NCBI GenBank assembly: GCA_963824475.1
Contig: CAWGPR010000005.1
Span: forward strand, 248,001 to 312,000
Length of the DNA stretch: 64,000 nucleotides
From: Roseiarcus sp963824475
Lineage (GTDB): Bacteria > Pseudomonadota > Alphaproteobacteria > Rhizobiales > Beijerinckiaceae
Reading direction: 5' to 3'
Made by a program: the position numbers and the translations under genes. The notes under the pieces are model-generated. The model searched no databases. It was not told the DNA's origin and worked only from the letters and a program-made list of their open reading frames with translations. Shown piece by piece: positions 16,599 to 25,037 of this stretch (its first letter is position 1; every line of letters begins with the position of its first letter).

Positions 16599-18086
16599 TC
16601 AGACGCCGAGGCGTCTCTTGAGCGCGTCGCTCACGGCTTGCGGATTGGCCTTGCCGCCCGTCGACTTCATCACTTGCCCCACGAACCAGCCCAACATTCC
16701 AGGCTTCGTTTTGACCTGCTCGGCCTTGTCCGGATTGGCTGCGATCACCGCGTCGACGGCGCTGTCGATTGCGCCCGCGTCGGTCACCTGGCGCAGACCA
16801 TGCGCTTCGACCAGCGCGCGCGGATCCGCCTGACGATCGTTGGCGAACAGCCTCGCGAGGAGGTCCTTGGCGATCTTCCCGGAGATGACGCCTTCGCTGA
16901 TGAGATCAACGAGGCTCGCCAAAGACGCCGGACTCAAGCCCGCGTCCGCCACTGCGACGCCCTCCGCGTTGGCCTGCGCGGCAATGTCGCCCATCAGCCA
17001 GTTGGCGACTGCTTTCGCATCGCGCTTGACGCCGCCGTGCTTGACGGCGCCCTCAAAGAAATCCGCCGTCTCCCGCTCGGCGACGAGGATCGAGGCATCG
17101 TAGGCGGAGAGGCCGTAATCGGCGATGAAGCGCGCCCGCTTTGCGTCAGGCAGTTCCGGCAGGTCGGCGGCCAGCGCGTCGATGAAAGCCTCATCGAGCT
17201 CGAGCGGCAGCAGGTCGGGGTCAGGGAAATAGCGGTAGTCGTGCGCCTCCTCCTTGGAGCGCATCGAACGCGTTTCCCCACGTGATGGATCGAACAGCCG
17301 CGTCTCCTGCTCGACTGCGCCGTCGTCTTCGATGAGGGCGATCTGCCGACGCGCCTCGGCCTCGATCGCCTGCCCGATAAAGCGAATGGAGTTGACGTTC
17401 TTGATCTCGCAGCGCGTGCCAAGCGCTTCTCCAGGGCGGCGCACTGAGACATTGACGTCGGCGCGCAGGTTGCCCTTCTCCATATCTCCGTCACTCGAGC
17501 CGATGTAGCGCAGCAGGGTGCGTAATTTGCCGACATACACCTTGGCTTCCTCGGCCGAGCGCATGTCGGGTTTCGAGACGATCTCCATCAGAGCGACTCC
17601 GGAGCGGTTGAGATCGACGAAGGTCATCGTCGGCGACTGGTCGTGCAACGACTTGCCGGCATCCTGCTCCAAATGCAGGCGCTCAATTCCGACTCTGATG
17701 GAACGGTCGGGCGTGAGGTCGACCTGGATCTCCCCCTCGCCCACGATTGGGCTCTTGTACTGAGAGATCTGATAACCTTGGGGCAGGTCGGGATAGAAAT
17801 AGTTCTTGCGGTCGAAGGTGGACCGGCGGTTGATCGTAGCCTTGAGGCCGAGGCCAGTGCGCACCGCCTGGGCCACGCATTCGCGGTTGATCACCGGCAG
17901 CATGCCCGGCATCGCCGCGTCGATGAGCGAAACGTGCGAGTTGGGCTGGCCGCCAAACGCCGTTGAAGCGCCGGAGAACAGCTTGGAGCGCGAAGTCACC
18001 TGGGCGTGGACCTCGAGACCGACGATCACCTCCCAATCGCCTGTCGCGCCTGTGATGAGCTTCGCGCCCGCCTTGTCTGTCGCCAT
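16599..18086 (-). CDS. gatB: Asp-tRNA(Asn)/Glu-tRNA(Gln) amidotransferase subunit B
   Basis: A 495-residue GatB. WEVIVGLEVHAQVTSRSKLF, FDRKNYFYPDLPQGYQISQY and YRYFPDPDLLPLELD are family hallmarks, followed by the helical domain and YqeY-like tail ending GKANPQAVSDALKRRLGV. With GatA and GatC it amidates mischarged Glu-tRNA(Gln) and Asp-tRNA(Asn), the tRNA-kinase part being in this subunit. I chose the ATG at 18086, with GGAG 8 bp upstream; a GTG three codons earlier overlaps the gatA stop. It is the last gene of gatC-gatA-gatB. Confidence 0.97.
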   Translation of the reverse strand: MATDKAGAKLITGATGDWEVIVGLEVHAQVTSRSKLFSGASTAFGGQPNSHVSLIDAAMPGMLPVINRECVAQAVRTGLGLKATINRRSTFDRKNYFYPDLPQGYQISQYKSPIVGEGEIQVDLTPDRSIRVGIERLHLEQDAGKSLHDQSPTMTFVDLNRSGVALMEIVSKPDMRSAEEAKVYVGKLRTLLRYIGSSDGDMEKGNLRADVNVSVRRPGEALGTRCEIKNVNSIRFIGQAIEAEARRQIALIEDDGAVEQETRLFDPSRGETRSMRSKEEAHDYRYFPDPDLLPLELDEAFIDALAADLPELPDAKRARFIADYGLSAYDASILVAERETADFFEGAVKHGGVKRDAKAVANWLMGDIAAQANAEGVAVADAGLSPASLASLVDLISEGVISGKIAKDLLARLFANDRQADPRALVEAHGLRQVTDAGAIDSAVDAVIAANPDKAEQVKTKPGMLGWFVGQVMKSTGGKANPQAVSDALKRRLGV

Positions 18087-18087
18087 G

Positions 18088-19656
18088 CTAATCACTCCGC
18101 TCCAGTCCAGAGCTCGTCGAACCCTTCGCGGCGTCTAATGCCCACCACGGCTCCGGAAGCGTCATCCGGCCCGTCGACTGCTCAATCGTCTCGCCGAGCG
18201 CGAATAGGGTCTCCTCGTCGAACGGCCGTCCGATGAGCTGCAGCCCGAGCGGCAGGCCTTCGCTCGACAGGCCAGCGGGCGCAACGAGTTCCGGCAGACC
18301 CGCCATATTGACGGTCACGGTGAAGACGTCGTTGAGGTACATCTCGACCGGATTCTCCGAGCCCTTCTCACCGATCCCGAAGGCGGCGGACGGCGTGGCC
18401 GGCGTCAGAACAGCGTCAACGCCGTCGGCGAAGACACGCTCGAAGTCGCGCTTGATCAGGGTGCGGATTTTCTGCGCCCGGACGTAGTAGGCGTCGTAAT
18501 AGCCGGCGGAGAGGACATAGGTGCCGATCATGAGACGCCGCCGCACTTCCGCCCCGAAACCCCTGGCGCGAGTCTTCTCGTAAAGCTCAATCACGTCGGC
18601 GGCGGGTTCCCGCAGGCCGTAGCGGACGCCATCGTAGCGCGCGAGATTGCTCGAGGCCTCCGCGGGCGCCACTATATAATAAGCGGGCAGCGCGTAGGGC
18701 GTGTTCGGGAGGCTGACGTCGACCACGCTCGCGCCCGCAGCGCGAAGCCATTCGGCGCCGCGCGCCCATAAGCGCTCGATTTCGCTGCTCATTCCCTCAA
18801 GGCGATATTCTCTCGGCACGCCGATTGTCATGCCCTTGACGGAGCGCCCGACCGCGGCTTCGTAGTCGGGAACGGGAGCCAGCGAACAAGTGGAATCCTT
18901 GGGGTCGGGCCCAGCCATCGAGCGCAGCATGATCGCGGCGTCGCGCACCGTGCGGGCGAGCGGTCCCGCCTGATCGAGTGACGAGGCGAAGGCGACCATG
19001 CCGTAGCGCGAGCAACGGCCATAGGTCGGCTTGATGCCGACAATGCCGGTGAAAGCGGCAGGCTGGCGGATGGAGCCGCCGGTGTCGCTTGCCGTGGCGG
19101 CGAGACAAAGTCGCGCGGCCACAGCCGACGAAGAGCCGCCGGACGAGCCGCCCGGCGTCAGCAGTCCGCGCTTATTGGGACCGAGCGCGGCGCGCGCCCT
19201 GTCGCGGCTCCAGTTGGGCGGCAGCCACGGCGAAGCGACAGGCCCGTAATAGGACGTCTCGTTCGACGAGCCCATGGCGAACTCGTCCATATTGAGCTTG
19301 CCCAGCATCACCGCGCCGTCGCGCCACAAATTCGCGGTGACGGTCAATTCGTAGGGCGGCCTGAAGCCGTCGAGGATATGGCTGCACGCCTGGGTGTGGA
19401 CCCCTTTGGTGGCGTAAAGATCCTTCACGCCGATGGGCAACCCTTCGAGCGGACCCGCCTCTTTCTTAGCCAGGCGTCCGTCGCTGGCCTCAGCCATTTG
19501 CAGCGCTTTGTCCGCCGTGACGGCGACAAACGCATTGAGCCCCTTGGCGCGCTCGATCGCCTCGAGGTGAGCTTTGGTGATCTCAAGGCTGGAAATCGCT
19601 CGAGACTTGAGACGATCGCGCGCCTCGGCGAGCGTCAGGGAGGTCAGATCGTTCAA
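18088..19656 (-). CDS. gatA: Asp-tRNA(Asn)/Glu-tRNA(Gln) amidotransferase subunit A
   Basis: A 522-residue amidase-signature enzyme that releases ammonia from glutamine for the GatCAB complex. The Ser-cisSer-Lys triad is visible: Lys78 in LPIGVKDLYATKG, the cis-Ser in TPGGSSGGSSSAVAA and the nucleophile in SDTGGSIRQPA. The length is about 30 residues above the typical GatA size, with no disrupting insertion. It lies 36 bp after gatC and runs into gatB, all on the minus strand. Confidence 0.97.
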   Translation of the reverse strand: MNDLTSLTLAEARDRLKSRAISSLEITKAHLEAIERAKGLNAFVAVTADKALQMAEASDGRLAKKEAGPLEGLPIGVKDLYATKGVHTQACSHILDGFRPPYELTVTANLWRDGAVMLGKLNMDEFAMGSSNETSYYGPVASPWLPPNWSRDRARAALGPNKRGLLTPGGSSGGSSSAVAARLCLAATASDTGGSIRQPAAFTGIVGIKPTYGRCSRYGMVAFASSLDQAGPLARTVRDAAIMLRSMAGPDPKDSTCSLAPVPDYEAAVGRSVKGMTIGVPREYRLEGMSSEIERLWARGAEWLRAAGASVVDVSLPNTPYALPAYYIVAPAEASSNLARYDGVRYGLREPAADVIELYEKTRARGFGAEVRRRLMIGTYVLSAGYYDAYYVRAQKIRTLIKRDFERVFADGVDAVLTPATPSAAFGIGEKGSENPVEMYLNDVFTVTVNMAGLPELVAPAGLSSEGLPLGLQLIGRPFDEETLFALGETIEQSTGRMTLPEPWWALDAAKGSTSSGLERSD

Positions 19657-19692
19657 ATTGGATCCTTGAAGACGAGCACCCGCCTCAGCGGG

Positions 19693-19980
19693 TCACTCGA
19701 TCACTTTGGGAACGACAAAGAAGCCGTCCTCGGTCAGCGGCGCATTGGCCAGCACCAGCGGCGCAATATCGCCGTCGGTGACGACATCCTCGCGCATTGG
19801 CAGCCGCATGGGAATGACCGAGGTCATCGGTTCGACGCCGTCGACGTCGACCGCATCGAGGGCCTCAACGAATTTGAGAATGGCGTTGATCTCGGCTTGC
19901 AGGTGCGGCGTCTCGGCTTCGCTCACCTCGATACGCGCGAGATGTGCGATGCGGCGGACAGCGTTGAGATCGACGGACAT
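19693..19980 (-). CDS. gatC: Asp-tRNA(Asn)/Glu-tRNA(Gln) amidotransferase subunit C
   Basis: A 95-residue GatC that links GatA and GatB. VRRIAHLARIEVSEAE at the start and MREDVVTDGDIAPLVLANAP then GFFVVPKVIE at the end are family hallmarks. The ATG at 19980 is the right start; the frame stays open upstream into the ruvX antisense. It diverges from ruvX, leaving a 166-bp shared promoter region. Confidence 0.95.
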   Translation of the reverse strand: MSVDLNAVRRIAHLARIEVSEAETPHLQAEINAILKFVEALDAVDVDGVEPMTSVIPMRLPMREDVVTDGDIAPLVLANAPLTEDGFFVVPKVIE

Positions 19981-20146
19981 CCAAAGCTCCCAAAACACCT
20001 TGGAACGTGGGCGCGCCCCTATACATCGCCGATATTTGGCTGGCAAACAGCAATGCAAGACCCGCCGGCCATGGTTTTTTACTCGCCCTATCCTCCGACG
20101 CCGTCGGTCGACTCGCGCGTTGGCCGGTGATAGCTCGCTCGCACCG

Positions 20147-20638
20147 ATGCGCCACCCGATCGCAATCGAAGATCTCGCCCTCAGCCTTCCTCCCAAGGCG
20201 CGCTTGATCGGCGTCGACCTTGGCGCGAAGACCATTGGCCTTGCAGTCTCCGACGTCGAGCGCCGCCTCGCCTCGCCGCTCAGGACCCTGCCGCGCGGCG
20301 CATTCGCCAGAGACGCCGAGACGCTGACCGCGATCTTCTCCAAATTCGACATCGCCGAAATCGTCCTCGGGCTGCCGCTCGATCTCAACGGGCGCGACAA
20401 TCCCCGCGCCCAATCGACACGAGCTTTCGCGCGCAATCTATCGATGCGGACCAGTTTGCCGATCGTATTCTGGGATGAGCGGTTCTCCACCGCCGCTGTC
20501 ACCCGGTCGCTCATCGCCAATGACGTCTCGCGCGCGCGGCGCGCGCAAGTGGTCGACAAGATGGCGGCGGCTTATATCCTGCAGGGCGCCCTGGACCGGC
20601 TTGGCAGTCTGGCCCGCCCACAAACCGGCCGTTCATAG
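20147..20638 (+). CDS. ruvX: RuvX/YqgF family Holliday-junction resolvase-like protein
   Basis: A 163-residue RNase H-fold protein: LIGVDLGAKTIGLAVSD carries the first catalytic Asp, VLGLPLDLNG is the central signature, FWDERFSTAAV supplies the middle acidic residue and VVDKMAAAYILQGALD the last. YqgF is implicated in 16S rRNA 5'-end maturation and perhaps in junction resolution. The ATG at 20147 begins the conserved part; upstream in-frame sequence is the gatC antisense. Confidence 0.92.
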   Translation: MRHPIAIEDLALSLPPKARLIGVDLGAKTIGLAVSDVERRLASPLRTLPRGAFARDAETLTAIFSKFDIAEIVLGLPLDLNGRDNPRAQSTRAFARNLSMRTSLPIVFWDERFSTAAVTRSLIANDVSRARRAQVVDKMAAAYILQGALDRLGSLARPQTGRS

Positions 20639-20828
20639 GCTTTCTCAACATTATTGTGGAAGCGCGGACAGGACGATTTTGTCGGGAATGACTTGTTTTT
20701 GGATCGGAAATGGGCGTCTCATACGCCGCAAACGAGGGGCAAGCCCGAATCATCGCGACCCGCGCGTGGAGGAGGGCTATTTTTCCAGCGAGCGGGGATT
20801 GGGGAAGGCGTCTGCCTCGCTCTGCCGA

Positions 20829-21158
20829 ATGGGACAGTTGTATCGGATGGCCGAGGAAGTAGGTTTCCCGAGACGGAAACGCGGAGCAAGACCGCTGAAA
20901 AGAGCCAGCGATCCGTCTGGCGGGGCTGTGACGCGGGAAGCGCTCGACGTCGCGCGCTACATCACCGACATGACCGCTCAGCTTGAAGCCATGGCGATTG
21001 CGGCCCGCCTCGACCTGCTCGCTTATTTCCTCGGGATGGCCAAGGCCGAAAGCGAGATATATGTTCGCACGAACGCCGTTGTTGAAGCCGAGCGCGCCGA
21101 CGAGGAGTCCTACGAGCCTGCGGTCGGACTGCATCACGAGAACAATTCGTTCGATTGA
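20829..21158 (+). CDS. Conserved-looking hypothetical protein, about 109 aa
   Basis: The C-terminal 70 residues look selected: VTREALDVARYITDMTAQLE then AIAARLDLLAYFLGMAKAES, a two-helix hairpin seen in small alphaproteobacterial proteins of unknown function. The N-terminus is basic (FPRRKRGARPLKRASD). The start is uncertain: ATG at 20829 (MGQLYRMAEEVG) or 20847, and the frame is open further upstream. It converges on the dprA frame, 13 bp apart. Confidence 0.55.
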   Translation: MGQLYRMAEEVGFPRRKRGARPLKRASDPSGGAVTREALDVARYITDMTAQLEAMAIAARLDLLAYFLGMAKAESEIYVRTNAVVEAERADEESYEPAVGLHHENNSFD

Positions 21159-21171
21159 AAATCCACTGGGC

Positions 21172-22401
21172 TCACAGCTCGTTGGCCTTGGCGCGCAAGG
21201 CGACGCGGTCGCCCCAGTATTCGACGCGTCCGGCCAATTCGAGTTCCAATAGCGCCACCCGTACGGCGCGCGCCGAGGCGTCCGCCGCGCGGGCCAATTC
21301 GTCGAGCGCAATTGGCGAAGGACCGAGCAAGGCGATGATCCGTTCGCGCGCGGCCTCCGTTTCGTCGCCCGTCCTGTAGGGGACTCCGCTCACGTCGTCG
21401 AATTCATCGCCGGGGCGCGTTCGCGGCGTCGATGCCGGATCGACGCCGTAGAGCGCTTGTTCCCCCCAAAGCGGTTCGCCAGGTTCCCCGCCCGTCTCGA
21501 GCATGGCGGGAGGATCGCTTGAGCGTACCGGCTCGAGTGCGGTCAGCACATCCTCCGCGCCAGTGCAGATCGATGCTCCCTGCTTCAAGAGATCGTTGGT
21601 TCCTTCGGCGCGCGGATCGAGGGGAGAGCCGGGCACGGCGAAGACCTGACGGTTTTGCTCGAGCGCGAATCTCGCAGTGATGAGCGAGCCGGAGCCCCTC
21701 GCAGCCTCGACCACTACGAGCCCCAAGGCGAGTCCTGAGACGATGCGATTGCGACGCGGGAAGTCTCGTCCGCGCGGCTCCCACTCGATCGGCATTTCGG
21801 AGACGATCGCACCGGATTCGACCATCCGCTCCATCAGCGGCACGGCGTCGCTCGGGTAGGGCTTTGCATGTCCGCCGGCGAGCACTCCGACGGCGCAGGT
21901 CTCCAGGCTCGCGAGATGGGCACGCTGATCGATGCCTCGCGCCAGCCCGGCGACGATAACGTAACCGGCATGTCCCAAGCCGCGCGCAAGCCGGTCGGCG
22001 AAGGTCAGTCCTGCGGCAGACGCGTTGCGGGAGCCCGCGATCGCGACGGCCGCCTTGCGCAGCGCCTCCGCGCGGCCCCGGAGCGCGAGAATCGGCGGTG
22101 CGGAGTCGATCTCCTGCAGCGCCGGCGGATAGTCCGGCTCGCCTAGCGCGACGAAGCGCACGCCGAGCTTGCGCGCGGCGATGAGCTCCTTTTCGATCTC
22201 CTCGTTCGAAGCGACGCGGATGGGACGCCTTGCACCGCCGCGTCGGGCGAGATCTGGCAGCGCGTTCAGCGCCGCCCGAGCGCCGCCGCAATTGGTGAGG
22301 AGCGCCCGAAATGTTCGCGGGCCCACGTTTTCTGACCGTACAAGCCGCAGCCAATCGAAGCGCTGCTGATCGGTAAGGCGCAACTCAGGTTTATTCGCCA
22401 T
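21172..22401 (-). CDS. dprA: DprA DNA-processing protein (internal start of the PlsY-DprA frame)
   Basis: If translated from the ATG at 22401 this is a normal-sized DprA of 409 residues. DprA loads RecA on incoming single-stranded DNA during transformation. There is a helical N-terminal domain (LRLVRSENVGPRTFRALL), the Rossmann core (VAIAGSRNASAAG, GLARGIDQRAHLASLE, GSGSLITARFALEQ, VFAVPGSPLDPRAEGTN) and a C-terminal winged helix (LGPSPIALDELARAAD, ending about residue 400). The ribosome site before the ATG is weak, so expression may depend on plsY translation. Confidence 0.85.
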   Translation of the reverse strand: MANKPELRLTDQQRFDWLRLVRSENVGPRTFRALLTNCGGARAALNALPDLARRGGARRPIRVASNEEIEKELIAARKLGVRFVALGEPDYPPALQEIDSAPPILALRGRAEALRKAAVAIAGSRNASAAGLTFADRLARGLGHAGYVIVAGLARGIDQRAHLASLETCAVGVLAGGHAKPYPSDAVPLMERMVESGAIVSEMPIEWEPRGRDFPRRNRIVSGLALGLVVVEAARGSGSLITARFALEQNRQVFAVPGSPLDPRAEGTNDLLKQGASICTGAEDVLTALEPVRSSDPPAMLETGGEPGEPLWGEQALYGVDPASTPRTRPGDEFDDVSGVPYRTGDETEAARERIIALLGPSPIALDELARAADASARAVRVALLELELAGRVEYWGDRVALRAKANEL

Positions 22402-23046
22402 ACACTCTAGTTTTTCTGCCCGATCTTCGAACTCGGAGCCATTGAGAAGGCGAACGATGTTGGCGCTGTGCTTAAACCAGATTAGCGCCGACAGCACGGC
22501 GAAGACCAGCGCCGCGCCACCCTCCCCCATCACGGCCACGGCGATTGGAGAAGCAATCGTCGCCGCGAGCGCCGCCGCCGAGGAATAGCGCGTGATCGCC
22601 GCGACAGCGAGCCAGACGAGAGCAAAAATGATCGCCGCCGGCCAAGCAAGGCCGATGAGGCCGCCAAGATAGGTGGCGACTCCCTTGCCGCCCCGGAACT
22701 TAAGCCAGAGAGGATACATGTGGCCGAGGACCGCGCCGGCCGAGGCGGCAAGCGCCGGCGGCGGGCCGAACGCCCACCAGGCCAAAACGACGGCCAACGT
22801 CGCCTTCAGGGCGTCGAGCGCAAGCGTTGCGGCCGCAAGCCCCTTGCGACCAGTGCGCAGGACGTTGGTCGCGCCGATATTCCCGGAGCCAATCGCACGC
22901 AAATCGCCCGCCCCAAACAGCTTCGTCAGTACGAGCCCAAAGGGAATTGAGCCGAGACAGTAGCCGAGCGCCAGCGCCAAAACCCCGCCGTAAGAAACCC
23001 CGACCATCGCGCTTCCAGCCGACGCAGGTTGAACAAGAACTTTCAA
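21172..23046 (-). CDS. plsY-dprA: Continuous PlsY-DprA frame (glycerol-3-phosphate acyltransferase + DNA-processing protein)
   Basis: One 624-residue open frame carries two normally separate proteins. Residues 14-215 are PlsY, the membrane acyl-phosphate:glycerol-3-phosphate acyltransferase: GYCLGSIPFGLVLTKLFG, GSGNIGATNVLRTGR and KFRGGKGVATYLGG are its three cytoplasmic motifs, between several hydrophobic segments. From the internal MANKPELRL (ATG 22401) the rest is DprA. The linker contains AAAAA; with four A the frame would hit TAG just before the DprA ATG. So this is either a true fusion or a one-base indel joining two adjacent genes. It follows the dihydroorotase-like gene by 5 bp. Confidence 0.85.
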   Translation of the reverse strand: MKVLVQPASAGSAMVGVSYGGVLALALGYCLGSIPFGLVLTKLFGAGDLRAIGSGNIGATNVLRTGRKGLAAATLALDALKATLAVVLAWWAFGPPPALAASAGAVLGHMYPLWLKFRGGKGVATYLGGLIGLAWPAAIIFALVWLAVAAITRYSSAAALAATIASPIAVAVMGEGGAALVFAVLSALIWFKHSANIVRLLNGSEFEDRAEKLECMANKPELRLTDQQRFDWLRLVRSENVGPRTFRALLTNCGGARAALNALPDLARRGGARRPIRVASNEEIEKELIAARKLGVRFVALGEPDYPPALQEIDSAPPILALRGRAEALRKAAVAIAGSRNASAAGLTFADRLARGLGHAGYVIVAGLARGIDQRAHLASLETCAVGVLAGGHAKPYPSDAVPLMERMVESGAIVSEMPIEWEPRGRDFPRRNRIVSGLALGLVVVEAARGSGSLITARFALEQNRQVFAVPGSPLDPRAEGTNDLLKQGASICTGAEDVLTALEPVRSSDPPAMLETGGEPGEPLWGEQALYGVDPASTPRTRPGDEFDDVSGVPYRTGDETEAARERIIALLGPSPIALDELARAADASARAVRVALLELELAGRVEYWGDRVALRAKANEL

Positions 23047-23051
23047 TGAGA

Positions 23052-24347
23052 CTATTCGTGCGCGACCCGCCCCGCAACGAGCGTCATCTTAACCCGACCT
23101 TCGAGGCGGGCCGCGTCAAAGGGCGTATTGCGGCAGCGCGAATGGAGGGAGGCGGGATCGAGCACATAGGGCTCTTCCGGATCGAAACGGATGACGTCCG
23201 CCGGCGCACCTACCGACAGCCTGCCCACTGGCAGCCGCAGGATCTCGGCCGGTCGCGCAGTCATCGCGCGGATGAGGCGCGGCAGCGTCACATGTCCACC
23301 CGCAACGAGGCGAAGGCTCGCCGACAGCATCGTTTCGACGCCGATCGCGCCGGCCGACGCCTCGGCGAACGGCAGCCGCTTGGTATCGACGTCCTGCGGA
23401 TCGTGGTCGGAGCAGACGACGTCGATGAGGCCATCGCTCAAGGCTTCGACCAGGGCCAGGCGCTCGTCCTCGGCGCGCAGCGGCGGGTTCAGCTTAAGAA
23501 ACGTGCGATAGTCGCCGACATCGAGCTCATTCAAGGTCAGGTGATTGATCAACGCGCCGCAAGTTGCCGGCAGACCCGCTTGGCGCGCCCGCGCCATCGC
23601 CTCGAGCGAGAGCCGGTTCGAGATCAGCGCGGCGTGATATCGGGCGCTGGTCAGCAGCGCGACCAGACGCAGATCGCGCTCGAGCACGATCGTCTCGGCC
23701 TCGCGCGGCACGCCAGGCAGGCCAAGCCAGCTTGCGCGCAGGCCCTCGGCCATCACACCCTCATGGCTCAGCGAACTGTCGTCGCACACCGGAGCGATGA
23801 GCGCGTCGAAGTCCCGGGCGTACGTCATGGCTCGGAGCATGGTTAGCGCGTCGGCGATCGAATGGGTCCCGTCGCAGAAGGCGATCGCGCCGGCTTCCGC
23901 AAGCAGGCCGATTTCAGCGATCTCCTTGCCTTTGAGCCCCTTGGACAGAGCCGCAGCGGGGTGGATGCGGACTTTGGCGTCGTCGCGCGCGCGGCGCAGG
24001 ATAAAGTCGACCACCGCGGGGTCGTCGACCGGCGGACTGGTGTCCGGCCGAGTGATCAGGGTGGTCACGCCCCCGGCGGCGGCGGCGGCGCTGGCGGTGG
24101 CGATGGTCTCGCGATGCTCGGCCCCGGGCTCGCCGATGAACACGCGCATGTCGACCAGGCCCGGCGAAACGACGTCGCCCTCGCAATCGATGGTCCGCGC
24201 CTCTGCCGGCAACTGGTCGCGGGTGACCGCGGCCCCGACGCCGTCGATGACGCCGTCGATGACGATTAGCCCGCCGCGCGTCTCGGTCTCCTGAACGGGG
24301 TCGACCAGACGCGCGTTGACGAAGGCGATCGGCGGGGCTGACGGCAT
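23052..24347 (-). CDS. pyrC: Dihydroorotase-like protein, probably the non-catalytic PyrC'
   Basis: A 431-residue amidohydrolase-fold protein of the dihydroorotase group: VVSPGLVDMRVFIGEPGAEH, GGVTTLITRPDTSPPVDDP, LNPPLRAEDERLALVEAL and DVVCSDHDPQDVDTKRLPF. The metal-binding His-x-His that normally follows PGLVDxH is replaced by MRVF, so it looks like the inactive PyrC' partner of aspartate transcarbamoylase rather than an enzyme. pyrB is not in the window. The ATG at 24347 begins the conserved part; an earlier ATG at 24401 is possible. It probably shares a transcript with plsY-dprA. Confidence 0.85.
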   Translation of the reverse strand: MPSAPPIAFVNARLVDPVQETETRGGLIVIDGVIDGVGAAVTRDQLPAEARTIDCEGDVVSPGLVDMRVFIGEPGAEHRETIATASAAAAAGGVTTLITRPDTSPPVDDPAVVDFILRRARDDAKVRIHPAAALSKGLKGKEIAEIGLLAEAGAIAFCDGTHSIADALTMLRAMTYARDFDALIAPVCDDSSLSHEGVMAEGLRASWLGLPGVPREAETIVLERDLRLVALLTSARYHAALISNRLSLEAMARARQAGLPATCGALINHLTLNELDVGDYRTFLKLNPPLRAEDERLALVEALSDGLIDVVCSDHDPQDVDTKRLPFAEASAGAIGVETMLSASLRLVAGGHVTLPRLIRAMTARPAEILRLPVGRLSVGAPADVIRFDPEEPYVLDPASLHSRCRNTPFDAARLEGRVKMTLVAGRVAHE

Positions 24348-24537
24348 AAGCCGCTGTTGGTTACTGGCCGCCGTCTGTAAGCGCAAGGGCGCGCTCGTCA
24401 TGGCGAGGAAGAGGGACCTGAAGACGCCTGAGCCAGGAGGCGCCTCGACGTTCGCTCTTGCCTGCCCGGGCAAAAGCGGCTAGAGCCCGCCGTTGCTTCG
24501 TGGGAGCGCGCTTTCGCCGCTTCTCAACCGACTTTAA

Positions 24538-24614
24538 GCGCCCGTAGCTCAGCTGGATAGAGCACCAGACTACGAATTTGGGGGTCAGGAGTTCGAATCT
24601 CTTCGGGCGCGCCA
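24538..24614 (+). tRNA. tRNA-Arg(ACG)
   Basis: A complete 77-nt tRNA with an encoded CCA. The acceptor stem pairs GCGCCCG with CGGGCGC, the D-arm is AGCTCAGCTGGATAGAGC, the anticodon loop is CTACGAA (ACG) closed by CCAGA/TTTGG with one G-T pair, and the T-loop is GTTCGAATC. It lies between the dihydroorotase-like gene and a stretch without clear genes. Confidence 0.95.
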
Positions 24615-25037
24615 ACACGTTAAGACACTGATTTTTCTGTATTTGACCGATCACCAGAGCGGACGAAGATGAGAACTCGATCGCCTGTTTTCCTGGTCCC
24701 CTTCTGTTGGGGGGCGACGTCCACAGGGATGGAGGTCTCGTCTGGGCCGTCGAACCGGTGGCCGTGTCCCAACGGCCGATCCAAATCAACGCAAGTGGTT
24801 GTTTCCAGCGCGATAGGGATTTCGCGAGCAACGTGACGGCTCCCGACGTTCAGCGCACATTGCGAACCAGTACGTGGGGTCGTAGGTAGGGGAACTGTCA
24901 TCCGGTGCCGCAGCCCGAGCAGCCGAGACGACGACCGCTGAAAACAGCGATGGACCGGGTCACGTTGGTTGTCGGACGCTCTTCCTCCGCTTCATCGCGC
25001 AATCATGACGCGAGATGCTCCAGTTCGAACGTCATCT
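24615..25037. other. Gene-poor stretch after tRNA-Arg
   Basis: I find no recognisable gene. A 93-codon minus-strand frame (24620-24901; MTVPLPTTPRTGSQCALNV at its start) and a 74-codon plus-strand frame (24905-25129) are open but match nothing I know. Its place directly behind a tRNA gene makes remnant integrated DNA possible, but I see no integrase fragment or repeat of the tRNA 3' end. Confidence 0.35.
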
